DNA of 64,000 bases from positions 124,001 to 188,000 of the forward strand of contig NW_024045135.1 of the NCBI RefSeq assembly GCF_012273895.1. Reading direction: 5' to 3'. Positions 30,722 to 43,554 of this stretch are shown here, piece by piece; positions within the stretch are counted from its first letter, which is position 1, and each line of letters opens with the position of its first letter. A program made the position numbers and the translations under genes. Origin of the DNA: Zerene cesonia (taxonomy: Eukaryota; Arthropoda; Insecta; Lepidoptera; Pieridae). The notes beneath the pieces were generated by a model. The model saw only the letters and a list, made by a program, of their open reading frames with translations. It made no database searches and was not told the DNA's origin.

Positions 30722-33700
30722 CTGTGGATTTTCAATTAGGAATATATTTTCTGAACATCGCTTACAATCGTGTAGGAATATCAGGATAAAAATTTATCTA
30801 TATGTTATTCCAGTTGACCAGCTATCTACGTAACAAATTTCATTCCAACCAGTTCAGCAGTTTTTGTGTGATAGAGCAACAAACACACACCCCCTTACAA
30901 ACTTTCGCATTTATAATATTAGTAGGATAGGAAGTAGGATGATAAAAAATTTAACACCATCCTCTTAATTCTAAATTGGGCACAGGGGATAGCGAGATAA
31001 TTTCAATGCATATGATAAAGCTCGTTACCGGCAGGTCCCGGGCGCACCCCGTTGGCGGCGCCGTAGGGCGGGTCGCGCTGCGCGTTGTGCGCGTTCTGGG
31101 TGACGGCCGTGTGTGGCCGCAGCAGCAGCGACTGCGCGCCCGCCAGCGCCGACACGCCGCCCGCCGCGCTGCTCTTACTGTACACTGATTGCGACCTGGG
31201 TGATAAAAAACGTTAAAGAAACCATGGTTTATTATGGTATTACATTTGTATTTTCGAATCGACGAGCACTTTTGACGTTTGTAAACGGTTTTCATTTAAT
31301 GTAAATAGAAAAATATTTTTGGAGTTAGCGGAACTCTGAACGGAAGTAATTTGTTTTAGTGTTCGGTATAACCAGTATAAGATGACTGCGATTTTTGCGG
31401 ATGTTGTTTGACGACAAAAGTGCTATCTGGTTGTTTTGTTATGGGTAATTGAAACTACACAAATAGAAACAATGTTACTACCTAATACAAACTAAAATTG
31501 TAATCGTGCACTAAACACCAATTATTTTTTTACGTCACTTCATGCAAAAAGCTAAGCTCTACTGTACTCATAATTTCTTAAGAAATTCAGATACCTTCTA
31601 AGTCCGTTAAAGAAGTTATATTGGCCTGAGGGTTCTAATCACTTATAGTATTATACTATCTGTGCTATTACTAATGATTCATTCATTTTATAATATTGAA
31701 TACTCCTCATGAAATACAACAAATAATAGTACAAGTTAAGGTATATGCCCTACTAAATCGACTACAATATTTATTTTACACTAAGAAACACAAAAATGTT
31801 TACGTGGAAATATCTAACTATGTATAAAAAGAATGCTCTTTCATTGTCTTTAAACGCTATGTACCGGACTCTAAAAAAATTCTAGCCCTAATTTTTTTGA
31901 CTGAAAAATCATGTCTACCTATCGTACAGTTCGCAAGCATCTAGCAATCGGATACGTTACGTGGCGCAGACGACATCAATAGTTACATTTGACATGAGGA
32001 TCCATCAGACCTGTGCAGAGTGTGTCGCGCCGGCGGCGGCGAGCGGCAGTACAGCGACTTCGTCCCAGAGTACAGGGGCTCAGTGTTATCCGGTCGAGGG
32101 GCAGTCGCGGAGCAGTAGGTTGAGGCGTGGCGGTAGTGATGAGACGGGAACGCCGGCTTGTCCAATTCATCCAGATCCCTCGGCGAGGAGGCTCTCGAGT
32201 TGGTGTTGGCTCGTGGCTTCCTAGAGGCCCACTCGTGGAGGAGCGCGCTGGCGATGCCGCCGCCGAGCCCGCCCACCCAGCACACCCAGTGGCTGTCCCA
32301 GCGCGACAGCACGAAGGACGGGCCGAGTGACCGAGCTGGGTTTAGCGATGGCATCTGTGAATGTAGGATAAGATTAGTGTGGTGATTTGAATTTATTGAA
32401 GGCCAGAATGCACTTTATTTAATTCAATCGAATAAAGTGATGTTATAAATAACAAAATATTTAAATACATATTATGTCCTTGCCGTTTTTTTACTTTTTG
32501 TTTTAGTTTTTTATTATCTGCGGCATTTAGGTACTTAATGAGAAGAACCTTCCCTACTAAAGGTTTTTTTACTTATCAGTTGCTTTAGTAGTTATTACAA
32601 CCACACAAATTTGCCATAAAGTAAATAAATGTTTAATAATTAAATATTTATAAAAGCATTTTTTGTTAGTAAGATATTGTTTGTTTTGACATTGAAGAGT
32701 TTGGCCCCTTCCATTTCCGAGAAAAACAAGTAATTTCGTTTATGACCAATTTATCTACTTAAATGTCATTATTACAAATACAATTGGTTGCTATCAACAA
32801 GTAATGAAAACCCACATCCTAAGAAAATTTCGCAATCAATATAGAAGGTTCTCGTGAGTAGGTATAAATTATTTCATTTCATTTAATATAAATATATGAA
32901 CATGAATAGTTCCAGAATTTCCAGTAAGTGCTTCAGTTCTAGATTATAGGTAGATATACTATATGTATAGAGATTTAATATTATTTAGCAGAATATTCAG
33001 GGTCATCAATTGTAACTCAGGTTGCAACGAAAATAAAAGGAACATAAATTCCGTTTAGTTTCCAATTTAACATAAAAATTTCGTGTACCTATATAGGTAC
33101 GCACACGCTTTAGATCTTGATTTAACAAAAGTTTGTCGTCAACAATTTTTCTTTAAAATTTCATTTCAATCGGTGTGGTTTAGCCGTGTTAGAGCACGAG
33201 ACAGACAGACTGAATACTATATTCATGCGACTAGGCTATACCAATACGCTGACATTGGTGTTCGATAGTCATCCACAAAATATTTACAGCTTTCAGAGTG
33301 AAAAACGCACTCGACAGGGTAAAACGTGTCACATAAACTGGCAACACAATGGATGGAGTCTGTTGTCAGTACAAAATTCAAGAGATACGTGATTGAACAA
33401 TAGTCAACGTTCGAACACACAATAGCCATTTAAGAGCACGCCATTTACGCCTTTATTCCAAGAGCATTTAGTATTATAACGTGATGCGAGTAAACCGCCC
33501 CAGTTGGGGGATTTTACGCAATTTTTTCACCTGTATTCAGGAGCGGAAACGAGTTAAAAAAACTATCTACATTGAAAGGGCCGCAATTACAACCACAATG
33601 GATACCTGCTATTCCTCTATATTTAAATCTCATCCAGGCTAACCGCAAGGTTTTATGAATTTCCTAAATAAAATATGAAATATTTTAAAATAACTGGGCA

Positions 33701-35108
33701 TTTATCGCGGTTGCCAGATGTGCGAATATTGAGATATATTTCACTTGTCAATACAAGGAATGAGGAAAGACAGAGAATAAAAGCAAAAGAGAAATGGTAA
33801 TAATAATTTATACAAAGAATCTATGTAGGTATGTATATTCGTATTTATATATTTATACATTATATTATATATATTTCACTGGTCAATACAAGTGAGGCAT
33901 GAGGAAAGACAGAGAATAAAAGCAAAAGAGAAATGGTAATAATAATTTATACAAAGAATCTACGTAGGTATGTATATTTGTAGCTATATACAAAAATCTT
34001 AAAAAAATCACATTGATTTCCTTTGTGATACATTAGCAATAATTGCGTGTTACATTTTTTAGATTGCGATGCAGAAATGCCACATCTCATAAAGATATAA
34101 GCAGGTATCAATAAATCACGTTAAAAGCGAAATTTACGGGCACATCTTGTATCCATTGTTAACCATTGCAAAATCGCAGGAATTCAAAAGATACCGTCTA
34201 TTTTGGTTCGTTTTTGTTCAAGCATGTGTATAGAATACGAACATCTGTACTAAGGACTCACAAAAGGCAGGTAGAACGGTATTGTGCTTCGATAAAAGGA
34301 CGAGGCTATTGAACAGTCTAGTAGTATGGAAGACGATGCCAATACTCGCAGATGGCAGGTGATATCAATCTGTCATATCTATTTTGTTTCTATCAGTTTT
34401 GTGTGGCAGCAGCTGGTGTTTCATCTTGAGCTCGGAGACGCAAATGCTACGACACGCTCGTGTTATTTAAATATTATTGAAATATGTGCGCCGTGTTTTG
34501 AGTTGAACATATTGCGAATATGAGGCGGTATTTTCATTCGTATAAAATCGGTATTCAGTTCTAATTCTAAAACTTATTAGCATTTTCCTACAATGCGTAT
34601 CTACGTCTGTTTTACTTTAAGCTAAAACTTAAACATTGTACATATATTTTAGGGGAACCACACTCGATTCAATTATATAGTTAGGAGAACACTAACATAC
34701 ATTTTAAACGAGATTGTGTTTTCATTATTAATTGGGGTCAGAAGAACCGGCTACAAGTTTAAACCACAATTTTATATTCGCCGCGCAAATCGCACGATTC
34801 TCATTTCACCATCCTACAGACCCTTGTAAAGCTAGCGGGCAATTAACCACTTGACTACACATCCTTAAACGTGTGTGTGTTTGAATTAATGTGTTTTCAG
34901 GATACTCACAGAAACAAAGCTTGCAGCGCAATAAGCAGCTCCCAGTAGAGCTGGCGCAGTTCCAGTCCATCGCCGCTCCATCGCTGCGAAGTACGCAGCA
35001 GCCACCAGCCCCGACAGCAAGAGTTCAGCACCAAGCCTCTCCCAGGCCGCTCCTCCCCCTCCCGGGAGAGACGCGGACAACCCACCAGCATATCCTGGCA
35101 CGCTGACA
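30516..35108 (-). CDS. bib: big brain (bib), aquaporin-family channel, 3' part of the gene (four exons)
   Basis: Minus-strand exons 35108-34910, 32354-32011, 31195-31029, 30721-30516; junctions are GT/AG and phase-consistent. Bib is a neurogenic MIP/aquaporin-family membrane protein; in Drosophila it acts with Notch signalling and conducts ions. Seen: loop C (VPGYAGG), helix 4 (WERLGAELLLSGLVAAAYFA), helix 5, second NPA motif LNPARSLGPSFVLSRWDSHW with its Arg, helix 6, then a cytoplasmic tail with EPLYSGTKSLYCRSP, SQSVYSKS and RESVYSSG. LNPARSLGPSFVL, WDSHWV and SLYCRSP identify bib rather than a water-specific aquaporin. The 5' exons with helices 1-3 and the first NPA are not found here. The visible part is 304 codons plus a split first codon; the tail is much shorter than in Drosophila, which has long Gln runs. 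The gene is convergent with Rab6. Confidence 0.95.
30771..30928 (+). mobile_element. CTAGCTGCGCC-family repeat, 5'-truncated, inside the last bib intron
   Basis: Plus strand: from TGTAGGAATATCAGGATAAA to TTCGCATTTATAATATTAGT and AGGAT. It makes up about half of the 307-bp intron 30722-31028 and ends only 50 bp from the acceptor. Confidence 0.8.
31029..31195 (-). CDS. bib: bib tail exon (SQSVYSKS module)
   Basis: The acceptor CACCCAG and donor GCCG|GTAACG bound it. The split Arg codon joins LHR to SQSVYSKSSAAGG, and the rest is Ala/Gly/Asn-rich (TQNAHNAQRDPPYGAANG). It is very GC-rich. Confidence 0.9.
32011..32354 (-). CDS. bib: bib exon with second NPA motif, helix 6 and proximal tail
   Basis: The acceptor ACATTCACAG precedes ATGCCATCGCTAAACCCAGC. 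It encodes MPSLNPARSLGPSFVLSRWD, helix 6 (WVCWVGGLGGGIASALLHEW), a basic/serine-rich segment and EPLYSGTKSLYCRSPPPARH. The donor is CACAG|GTCTGA. Confidence 0.95.
32355..34909 (-). other. bib intron between the helix 4-5 and NPA2 exons
   Basis: AT-rich; holds a repeat fragment near 33140-33215 (AATCGGTGTGGTTTAGCCGT, then GACAGACAGAC) and the direct duplication at 33734-33983. No exon is seen in it. Confidence 0.85.
33734..33983. repeat. Direct duplication, about 110 bp, 135-bp period
   Basis: 33734-33843 and 33869-33983 share ATATATTTCACT, GAGGAAAGACAGAGAATAAA, GCAAAAGAGAAATGGTAATA and GTAGGTATGTATATT with very few differences. A recent local duplication. Confidence 0.9.
34910..35108 (-). 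CDS. bib: bib exon with helices 4 and 5
   Basis: The acceptor CTTCTTTCAG lies at the right edge and the donor TCT|GTGAGT at the left. After one base it reads VSVPGYAGGLSASLPGGGG, then the helix 4 and 5 regions ending AASFVS in phase 0. The preceding exon must end in a phase that supplies two bases; GG would give the family's YGV sequence. Confidence 0.94.
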
Positions 35109-36297
35109 CTGAAAGAAGTGTCCAGAAGTTAAATACCGTGGTGGAATTTTTCAATTGGATGCGCTCCAACTGCGAACATATTGCCGTATGTTACGTGGTT
35201 ATTTCGTTTGTTTATTTTGTTGTCTGAAATTCACAACAACGGCAGACAATAAGTTTGAATTATTGTATGGAATTCGATATGGATATGGTAAGTATATCTT
35301 ACACTATTAAATTAAGTCGAATCCATTTTTAAATAAATCAGAGTATGAATGAGAATTATTTTATATTAATAATACTATTTCAAGAAATATGTTAACCTCT
35401 AAATTTATAAACCTGAAGGCACGTGTAACTAACTACGTCAGAGAAAGTTTCCTAGACACTAGGCACTAGTTTTTCAATATAGAAAATCCAGAATAAAGAC
35501 CAGCTAAAATACAAAAGCCATCTTCAACTTCGCAGGTTTGTTATTTACGAACTTGATAAGAACCTTTGTAATCCCAAATTCGTTTAACACATCACGTCTT
35601 TAAGTATGTGTGCGCAACGTGCCGGAACTTTGAACGCAATTTCTGAAGTATTCTAGAACTAAATGGATCAGGAATTTCGCTAATACGGTACACGACTTGA
35701 CCAACATTCTGAATAAGCTTTTAGTGACATTAATTTATTGCTGTTTAGTTTTGGTAAACGCTAAACTAATCGCGGAAAGCTGACTGTCAACCGCAGGGTT
35801 AGACGCTGGTTCCAAATTAGGAAGGTTCAATTTAGAGTTTCATGTTAGTATGTTTGACTAAGTACTTGCACGCTAGCGGCGTTTCGACTGCAATGCAATT
35901 GGTACACCCGATGTCATAGCTGGGTCTATTCTGATTGTCATATATATTATTTAAGTATCTGTATAATTCTATATTTGCGTGGCTATCAGCCTTGTTTTCT
36001 TTTTTGCTTTCCTTTATATAAAGGAATACTATCTTAAACAATTCTCTACTTTGTGAAGTGCAGCCAGGAAAGTTAGGACTTCATGATAGTTACAAATAAG
36101 TGGGAAGCCCTTACCTAAGTACGTAGCTGCAAATATTAAATTTCGTTTCATGGGATCGTATAAGATCTTTTAGTTCTCCTTTTTCTTTTTTTTAGTTCAA
36201 GTTGTATACTATAATTATGGAGAGAGTGTTATTTGTTCTTCGTTACTACAAAATTTATTTAGTTATATATTAACTGTAAAAGCGTTTTTTCTTTTTT

Positions 36298-36405
36298 TTT
36301 ATGCTGTAGACGGCAATGGAACTAGGTGGTCGCCTGATGGTGAGCGCTTTCACCGCCCATGAACATTTCGACAGGCGTAAGGTTATTGCAGACTTTAAAT
36401 TGGAA
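36298..36405 (+). mobile_element. SINE-like repeat fragment (GATGGTGAGCGCTTTCACCGCCCATG)
   Basis: CGCCTGATGGTGAGCGCTTT, CACCGCCCATGAACATT and the following GCGTAAGG follow the order of the 16015-16170 family. Confidence 0.6.
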
Positions 36406-38099
36406 AATAATTAAGACATAATTGATGAGAGGCATAAAGGAAAGGACTGAGAAGACCTTTTCTGAATTAATGATAAGTCAATTAAATCAAACCTTCTCTC
36501 TCATTTTCAGTTAAACTCTGATTTTTTCTGTAAACCGAATGAAATAAAAATCATGTAAATAAAAATAAACTCAATTTTTTAGGTCAGTTGAACCAATTTT
36601 GAGCACAAATGTTGCGCTAACGAGTTCACTCATTAGCATTACGGTTAATTAATACGAAAACTTTCTTCAAACATCTCTGAGGAGTTTTTATCTCTCATAA
36701 TTTTTAAATGTACGGGAAAATTTGATAAATTAAACATCAAAGCATGTAAGCCAATTTTTTCATACCCATATAAAAGGTGCATGATATTTTAAGGCGGAAC
36801 TTTAATGATGGAATATTTTTGGAAAATTTAATTTGTCATTCTCATGAAATAGACCTTCTGTTTGATTGTGTTAGCGATATATACGCTATATAGAGGTAAG
36901 GCCATGTATGTAATAAACTAAAACATATATGACAAGACGTTACTACAGATATGTTATTTATTATTATATTGTCGTAAACATATGCCTATATTCTGGCTGT
37001 TGTTATTTCATCATGAAAAACTATGAAGCTTAGACGCTCTTATACAAAACGTAAGTGGCCAATAGTAACTCACTCTAGGCACCGACACTCATTTCCGTTC
37101 ATTCAGAGAGGTCGGTCGTGAGGTTACTTATAGCTGTATTTGAAATTGTTTCTTCTGAAGCTATTTTACTTCTCAAAAAGCCAACAGACCCTTCGTTACT
37201 TTATATTAAACGCTTTTCATTAACTTCAGCATATTCCTTCGTGTAGGCGTTTTACACAGTCTAATGTTTTGTATTATTTGTGGCTTAGTTAATGTAATGT
37301 CCAAATTGTCTGTCGTTTATATTAAAACCTTCAAAATTGAACTGATTAATTAGGTGGGTATGGGTTAGTAGTAATTTGTTAATATTTCAATCCAACTTTT
37401 ACAGTTTCAGGTAAAATAATTTCAGATAATCCCTTTAATAAACATCCTTTACGAAACCAGAAATTAAAACAAACATTTCTAAAATTCTATTAAATATTAT
37501 TTATGCGCAATCCAAAAACCTTCATTTGCGCCTTATGACTCGCAATTAGTTGGGCAGAATATCGTTCTTGTCGTATCATGGAATGAGGTCTATGCCATAT
37601 TACCCACAACGAGGTCAGGTCAGATCCTAGATTACGTGAAATATCTGTTGAAAAGGGGAAGCATCCGTGAATTGTTATACCTATCCAAGTTTATGATTGT
37701 TATATCAACAATTTCGCGATATACGCCTGTTTACGCCTCCACCAATGTAGCCTTTACGTTGGTTTTATGCGGCCTTTAAAGGGTTTTACTAACATTCTAT
37801 CCAGTGGGTTTCGTTTAGATTAGATCGGAATTAAAGTAACATATAACGAGAATCAGTTATATGTTAACTAAATCATATCTATTCACATTTTATTAAACTA
37901 ACATATTTACACTCTTATAAAACCAGTGAGGACTTTTGGCGTTTTAGTGATGTTTTGTTGTTATTTTATCGTTTACAGTTTCATACAAATTTTATACCGT
38001 ATTACTAAAGCTTTTAATCTAGTGAGCCGCTCAAGGAGGTTAATTAATAAAAATGTAGGGGGTCTTCTCATACTTTAGATACCATTACGATTCATTCTA

Positions 38100-38215
38100 T
38101 CTTCACTTATATTATAAAAAGGAAGCTTTTGTATTTTTGTATGTCTGTAACGTTTTCACGTAAAAACCATGGGACCGATTTCAATATTATGTGCACCACG
38201 GGCGAACAGCTGGTA
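38100..38215 (+). mobile_element. Short interspersed repeat remnant
   Basis: CACTTATATTATAAAAAGGA, GTCTGTAACGTTTTCACG, AAACCATGGGACCGATTT and CACGGGCGAACAGCTGGT are the familiar words of a lepidopteran repeat. Confidence 0.5.
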
Positions 38216-38829
38216 AGATACAAAATTAAACAAGCTATTGAGAGCAAGAAACATAACACTCTCCCTAAGAACCATGTGTCCCATGAGGTATGCAATATTA
38301 CGCAAGTAGATTAAGTCTATAAGACTAAAGTATCTTTAGTAAGTTAATTATTTCTCTTTATTAAACATTGTGCCAGTGTCACGCACACACTTGGCATATT
38401 CTGGCAACATCTGCCATGTCACTGACCTCGGATCGATTTTAGTCTTAATAAAGCTTCATAGGATAAGGGTCGGAAGGTCTGAATTAAATTGTTATGGTAT
38501 TATTTAATGAACAGGGTTTCTTAGGTTAGGTTTAAGGCTACCGCAATTGGGAAATGTAAATTCTAAATGAATGCGTATATAATTTGAGAAATTAACAAAT
38601 AGCAAGAGGAGAGATACCTAAATCTAGCTAGTGAAATAAATTTCTAAGACAAAAATTTTATAGTGTATTAGGTTTTACAGGACCCTTTAAAAATGCATGT
38701 CGGAGAAATAAATAATTGGTAGCTAACTTAACTTAATCATAAAATATTTATTTTTCTGAATTTTACTTAAAAATGTCTAAAACCAAATGGACATTTCACA
38801 TGTCTGCTTGTGAAGTATATGGCATTTGC

Positions 38830-38960
38830 ATCCAGAGCCCAAACCCTCACGATCTTCTTCAGCAGTATGTACTTAACTTCTCCACAAGGATTTCTCAACC
38901 GTGGATTGAACCTGGGACCTACTAGTTTCTAGGATCTTTCTACGGTCTAGGTAGATAACT
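38830..38960 (-). repeat. tRNA-like SINE fragment, minus strand
   Basis: The minus strand contains GGTCCCAGGTTCAATCCACG, which includes a good B box, but no paired acceptor stem. It is probably a SINE head or a decayed tRNA relic. Confidence 0.35.
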
Positions 38961-39018
38961 TTATATTGCTCTAAGAACTATATCTGCTGTTATTTTGTAT
39001 TAAAGAAAAAATCATATG

Positions 39019-39058
39019 TTCTATAATTTGTATTCAACTTTGAATACAAATTATAGAA
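39019..39058. repeat. Near-perfect 40-bp palindrome
   Basis: TTCTATAATTTGTATTCA and its exact reverse complement are separated by only four bases (ACTT). It lies in presumed bib intron. Confidence 0.9.
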
Positions 39059-42000
39059 TAAATGAATACCGCCTCGTATATTTGCTCCACACGAGAAACA
39101 CAGTTCAAAATGAAAATAACAAATTTAAAATGCGAATGATTCATTAATTATTGTTATTTAACCTTGTTTCGTAAATTTATGTATTTAAAGGTGAATATTT
39201 GCCGAAAGCAATTATAAATTTACCTTTCTCATATATTTTACCGTACTTACTTTTTACACAACAAACAATTTTCATTTAAAAAATGAACATGTATGATTAA
39301 AATAAAGCTTTTCAGAGAATTGTGAAAATCGTACGCAGATAAAGACTTTTGTTGCTTGACCTCCGACACTGGTAACTAAAAAATAACTATATAACTAAAA
39401 ACGGGTCGCGCAAAATTTTTTTATATTAAAAATTACTATAATAAGAGATAGTCGACTTTGTAAGTAACTACATCTCTAGTCTATGTGTTAATCTTAGTTA
39501 TTTTTACTTGAAAAACATAAAATAAACTTTGTTAGTCACAATAAAGGTAACCTGGCTACGTTCCTGAAAATAAAATCTCTGAATTATTTTCAGCGAAGCT
39601 TCAAATGAGTATCCTTGAATGAACCATAAAAACAGTTGAATGTTATTACTTCTCTCGTTACGACTGATTGCCGGCGACCTTATCATTCTTTACATCGAAA
39701 TGGACTTGGGGTGACCACGCGGCTCTATTAGCTGGCCGTTTTAATGGAGTTCTTCTGATAGTACCTACATATATTGTTAACTATCACTTACTACTTAGTT
39801 TTGTGTAGTTGTACTCGTGTGACATTCGCGACGTGACTGTGGGTTATGGCTGAAAAACAGCAGTAAAACACTGGGCTTTAGGTTGTTGTTTTCAGGTAAT
39901 GGTGAGGTCAATCTTTTCTTTTAAACTAGTAGTATTACTTTATTTTTCTTATCAATAAAATAATATTCTATTCTTTTCTACTTCATATATCATTCAGGCA
40001 TCATTTCCATGTATTGTTTACATGTAGTCTTCTTTAGAATATGCACTGTATGTTCTCATCTACTGCACTTATTATGTACCTATTACATCAAAACTATGTC
40101 AGTTGATGTGAGTTTATATTAGAAAAAAGATACAAACTCATTCACAAAGATCGGTATATTCTATAATGGAAAAGAGCTTTTAAATACAGATCTCTTAATG
40201 TATGTATTATCACAGATAACATAATACTGTACTAGTATACATACACTCATTACTTCAGAATCGCTATGTTATGATTTACTAAGTTATGACTGTGTTAAAG
40301 CTACCTTAAAAATAAAACCTTAGAATTTTTAATAAACACCACGCACTTAGGAAGCAAGCTAAAGTAAAAATGCACTTTGTAACATCCTCTGAAATCATAT
40401 CAAATGTTAAAGCGTTATATTATACTGTAAAAATCCGGATTAAAATGGTTATTGCGTTCAAGTGGCCGTAAGTACTTGCCAAGAAAGCATGCAACAGTTC
40501 CTGTAGAAAGTTTAATTTTTTTTTTAAACATACACTTTATTTCGTGATTTTTTTCGCTTTTGCTGTTTTCTCACGACAGAACAGGTTTAAGTGCTTCATA
40601 GAATTATGTATGAATATAAGTATGAAATGGCAAGATTCACCAATGAGAAAAATTTGTTTGTCCTTAAAAGCTATTGATATAACTCTATAGTAACCTTCAC
40701 TTTTACTTACGATCAGTATATGGTACTTTAAGAGTGCTGTTCCTTCTATTAATATAGATTGGTAACTCTGCTATCGTGCGTGTTCAATTAAATTCCCCAC
40801 GTATGAAATAAAGGAGCATCGTGACGTCACACCGCAAAACTCATTCAGAGCACATACCGCAGGAAATGAGACGCTTTGTGAACTTTTCATTTTTTTACCC
40901 GCCAAGTGAACCAGCGCGGGAAATGACGAAATAAAAACAATTTACCGCGACCGAGTTTTATTTTTTACTATACCGATAGTCTCGCTTCAATAAGCTATAA
41001 AGAAGAGACTTTAAACAACGATTTATTAACTTTTACCCATTTTCCCACGAAAGTGTTTGCGTCCTATTTCGGACTTTAACCTATTACCCTACCAAATAAT
41101 AAAAGGATCTGATAGCAAAGTTTGCTTGAAAGCGTTTAAAATGGAAAAATGAACGTTCACTTTTAAACATATCTTTATATTAATGCACAGTTGCATCTTA
41201 GAGCGCATACACCTTATTTAGCGATGTTCATACGATTATTTATTTTCATTACGATTTAATTATTAATCGAATTAAAGTTACATGTTTGTCGAATGTATGA
41301 TCCTCTCAAAACATGCCGCGGCAATTAGACGAGGCTGATGAAAATAAATAAAAATTCAATTGTATCTCATCTATTATTTATTGATAGCACAAAAAAACGA
41401 GTGGGTGGGAAGCGGGTGGATCGTGTTAAGTAGAATGTCCTTGAACCAGCGCTTTAACTATTTTCTTCAATTTCATACATAGCACAGCTACTACAGTAGC
41501 AGTGAATGCACTATCAAGAATTATCACTATCATATGAATTGCCGTAATTCAAAAGGCGCCAAAAATCTCGCTTTCCAGAAAATTCCTCAAGACTCTAGCA
41601 CATTCTAGAACAAATATCGTACTTTCTCACCATCCGCAACTATAAACAAGCATAAAATATTTCCAAGCGTTTTCTTATACGAAATCGCGACATCCATTCG
41701 CCGGGGCCTCAATGGGACCCAAAGCTGTATAAAGTGTATGCATATTTTATGAGTGGAATATATTTTAGAGGACATACTTTTATCTTAAGGCTAGAGAAGT
41801 TAATGCGGAATGCTCCGGGGGCTGGCTGCGGTTTTAAATACGCGATCTGCTGAATATGTATACAGTTTTGTGTATAGTTGATAATGAATACAAATGGATT
41901 CTGTTTTAACTTTTGTTTGTAGTTATCAAAATGTAAATATGTAGTTGTTTGTTTAAAATACTTCGCTATACAGACTCTGCAGCTTTACACGTCAATTAAG

Positions 42001-43041
42001 CATATATTTTTGTTTATTTGCATTTGGGGAGCACATAGGTAATAGGGTGATACAAATCCATTTTTACTTTATTTATTATTATTTTTTTAGAAAAAAATTA
42101 TTATAAGAACAATATTTTTTTTTATATAACTTTGTCCGAAAACGTATTCATTCTATGCGCAGTAACATAATCAAGTGAAATCTCTAACTACCTCTCTGTC
42201 TACTTAAGTGAAACTTCGAAAGAAGTTGTACTAAATTCATGAAGTTGACTGCACTTCCCCGCATTACACCAGATATTAGCATATACTTATACGTCCTTAC
42301 CTTGCATAATTTACCAGCACTTTGCATAACCAAAATCAACGAGTCTTTTATGAAAACGTTCTAAAAATATATATTTACAACATATTTTTATCGTTCAGCG
42401 TATAAAGCACTAAATGGAGCAAAACTTCTCAAAACATTAAATGGTTAGTTAAATGAGATCACAGTACTCCAGAAAGCTCTTAGCGTTTAAGAACAAGAGC
42501 TTTACCAAAAAGATTCTCCTAAGGATATTTCAATGGCTGTGAGTTTTCGTCAAAATCTTTTTAGCAAATTAAAGCAGACCCTGCGAAAGCAATCTTATTA
42601 TTACTCTTCATTATGTAACACGTTCTTGCTTTTTCATGTTCCATCTCAAAGATTGGGTAGCAATTGTATCGCTGTATTGGAACTAAGCGAAGTCTAAGCC
42701 TATTTAGACATGATCTTTTTGGGTTTCAACGGTTAGCAATGTATTTGTGAATGTCAGAGTCTTAATTTTTATTACAGTAGAGGACAATAAAAAAATAGTT
42801 AACCAGTACAAAATTGATTTATGGACTAGGTGGATGGTGGTGGACTATTTTGATTAGATCAATTATATAATGCTTAAACTCCCAATATGTTAGTAGTTCA
42901 GGAATCATGGAAGTTATTTTAGTTAATTCACTAAGTCATTTCGACATTTCAAGATTTGTTTACACGTATTTCAGGTATCCCGAAGATAATGCAGAACTTG
43001 TTCCATTTGAATTAAATAAAATAGTCTAATTATCTCATTAT

Positions 43042-43222
43042 TACATAGTATAAAACAAACTCGCTTTCTCTGTCCCTATGTCCCTATGTATAAATGCTTA
43101 AATCTTTAAAACTACGCAACATATTTTGAGGCGGATTTTTATAGATAGAGTGATTCAAGGGAAAGCTTTATATTTATAATAATTAACATCCATTAAACTA
43201 CTCCGAATTAAACGCTTGCGAT
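43042..43222 (+). mobile_element. TACATAGTATAAAAC-family repeat
   Basis: TACATAGTATAAAACAAACT, CGCTTTCTCTGTCCCTATG, AAACTACGCAACATATTTTG, TAGATAGAGTGATTCAAGG, AACTACTCCGAATTAAACG. This is the full-length form of the family also at 61529 and, inverted, at 58389. Confidence 0.8.
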
Positions 43223-43554
43223 GCCGCAGTTAAGAGCCATTTATGAATAAAGAAATCGTAATTTAATTGCTCTTATAATTGTATTAAAACGTATACACGT
43301 TGCACCTGCGTTAGATAACAAACGTTTTCATCTCTTTATATATTCTAACATTATTCTAATACCCCTTTGTATTAAGGTTAGGACCCTTCAACATATTTGC
43401 ATTGCGCTAAGAGGATTTGTTGTTAATACAAGGGACTTTTTTACGAAATGTTAGTTTTACGGGAAAGATCTGGGAGATAGGGAATATTGGGGCTTATGAG
43501 ATCAACGTTTTATCGCAAATACAGTTGTTATGTTTGTTAATTACTTAGAAGAGA

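Larger units (their letters stand above)
35109..43041. other. AT-rich DNA upstream of the known bib exons, no supported exon
   Basis: Most simply bib intron. It holds repeats at 36298-36405 and 38100-38215, a tRNA-like fragment near 38830-38960, and a palindrome at 39019-39058. No sequence coding for the first NPA motif or helices 1-3 was recognised on the minus strand. Confidence 0.6.

Noticed and set aside
30365..30833. Plus-strand Arg/Ala-rich frames over the bib last exon
   Set aside because: They are antisense by-products of the GC-rich bib coding exon on the minus strand, which has correct splice sites and family motifs.
30976..31188. Plus-strand Arg-rich frame
   Set aside because: It lies antisense to the bib SQSVYSKS exon; composition only reflects high GC.
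31961..32385. Three plus-strand frames over the bib NPA exon
   Set aside because: The minus strand carries the aquaporin motif with matching junctions; these are its shadows.
38518..38536. Interstitial insect telomere repeat (TTAGG)n
   Set aside because: Only about two units (TTAGGTTAGG) occur, expected by chance.
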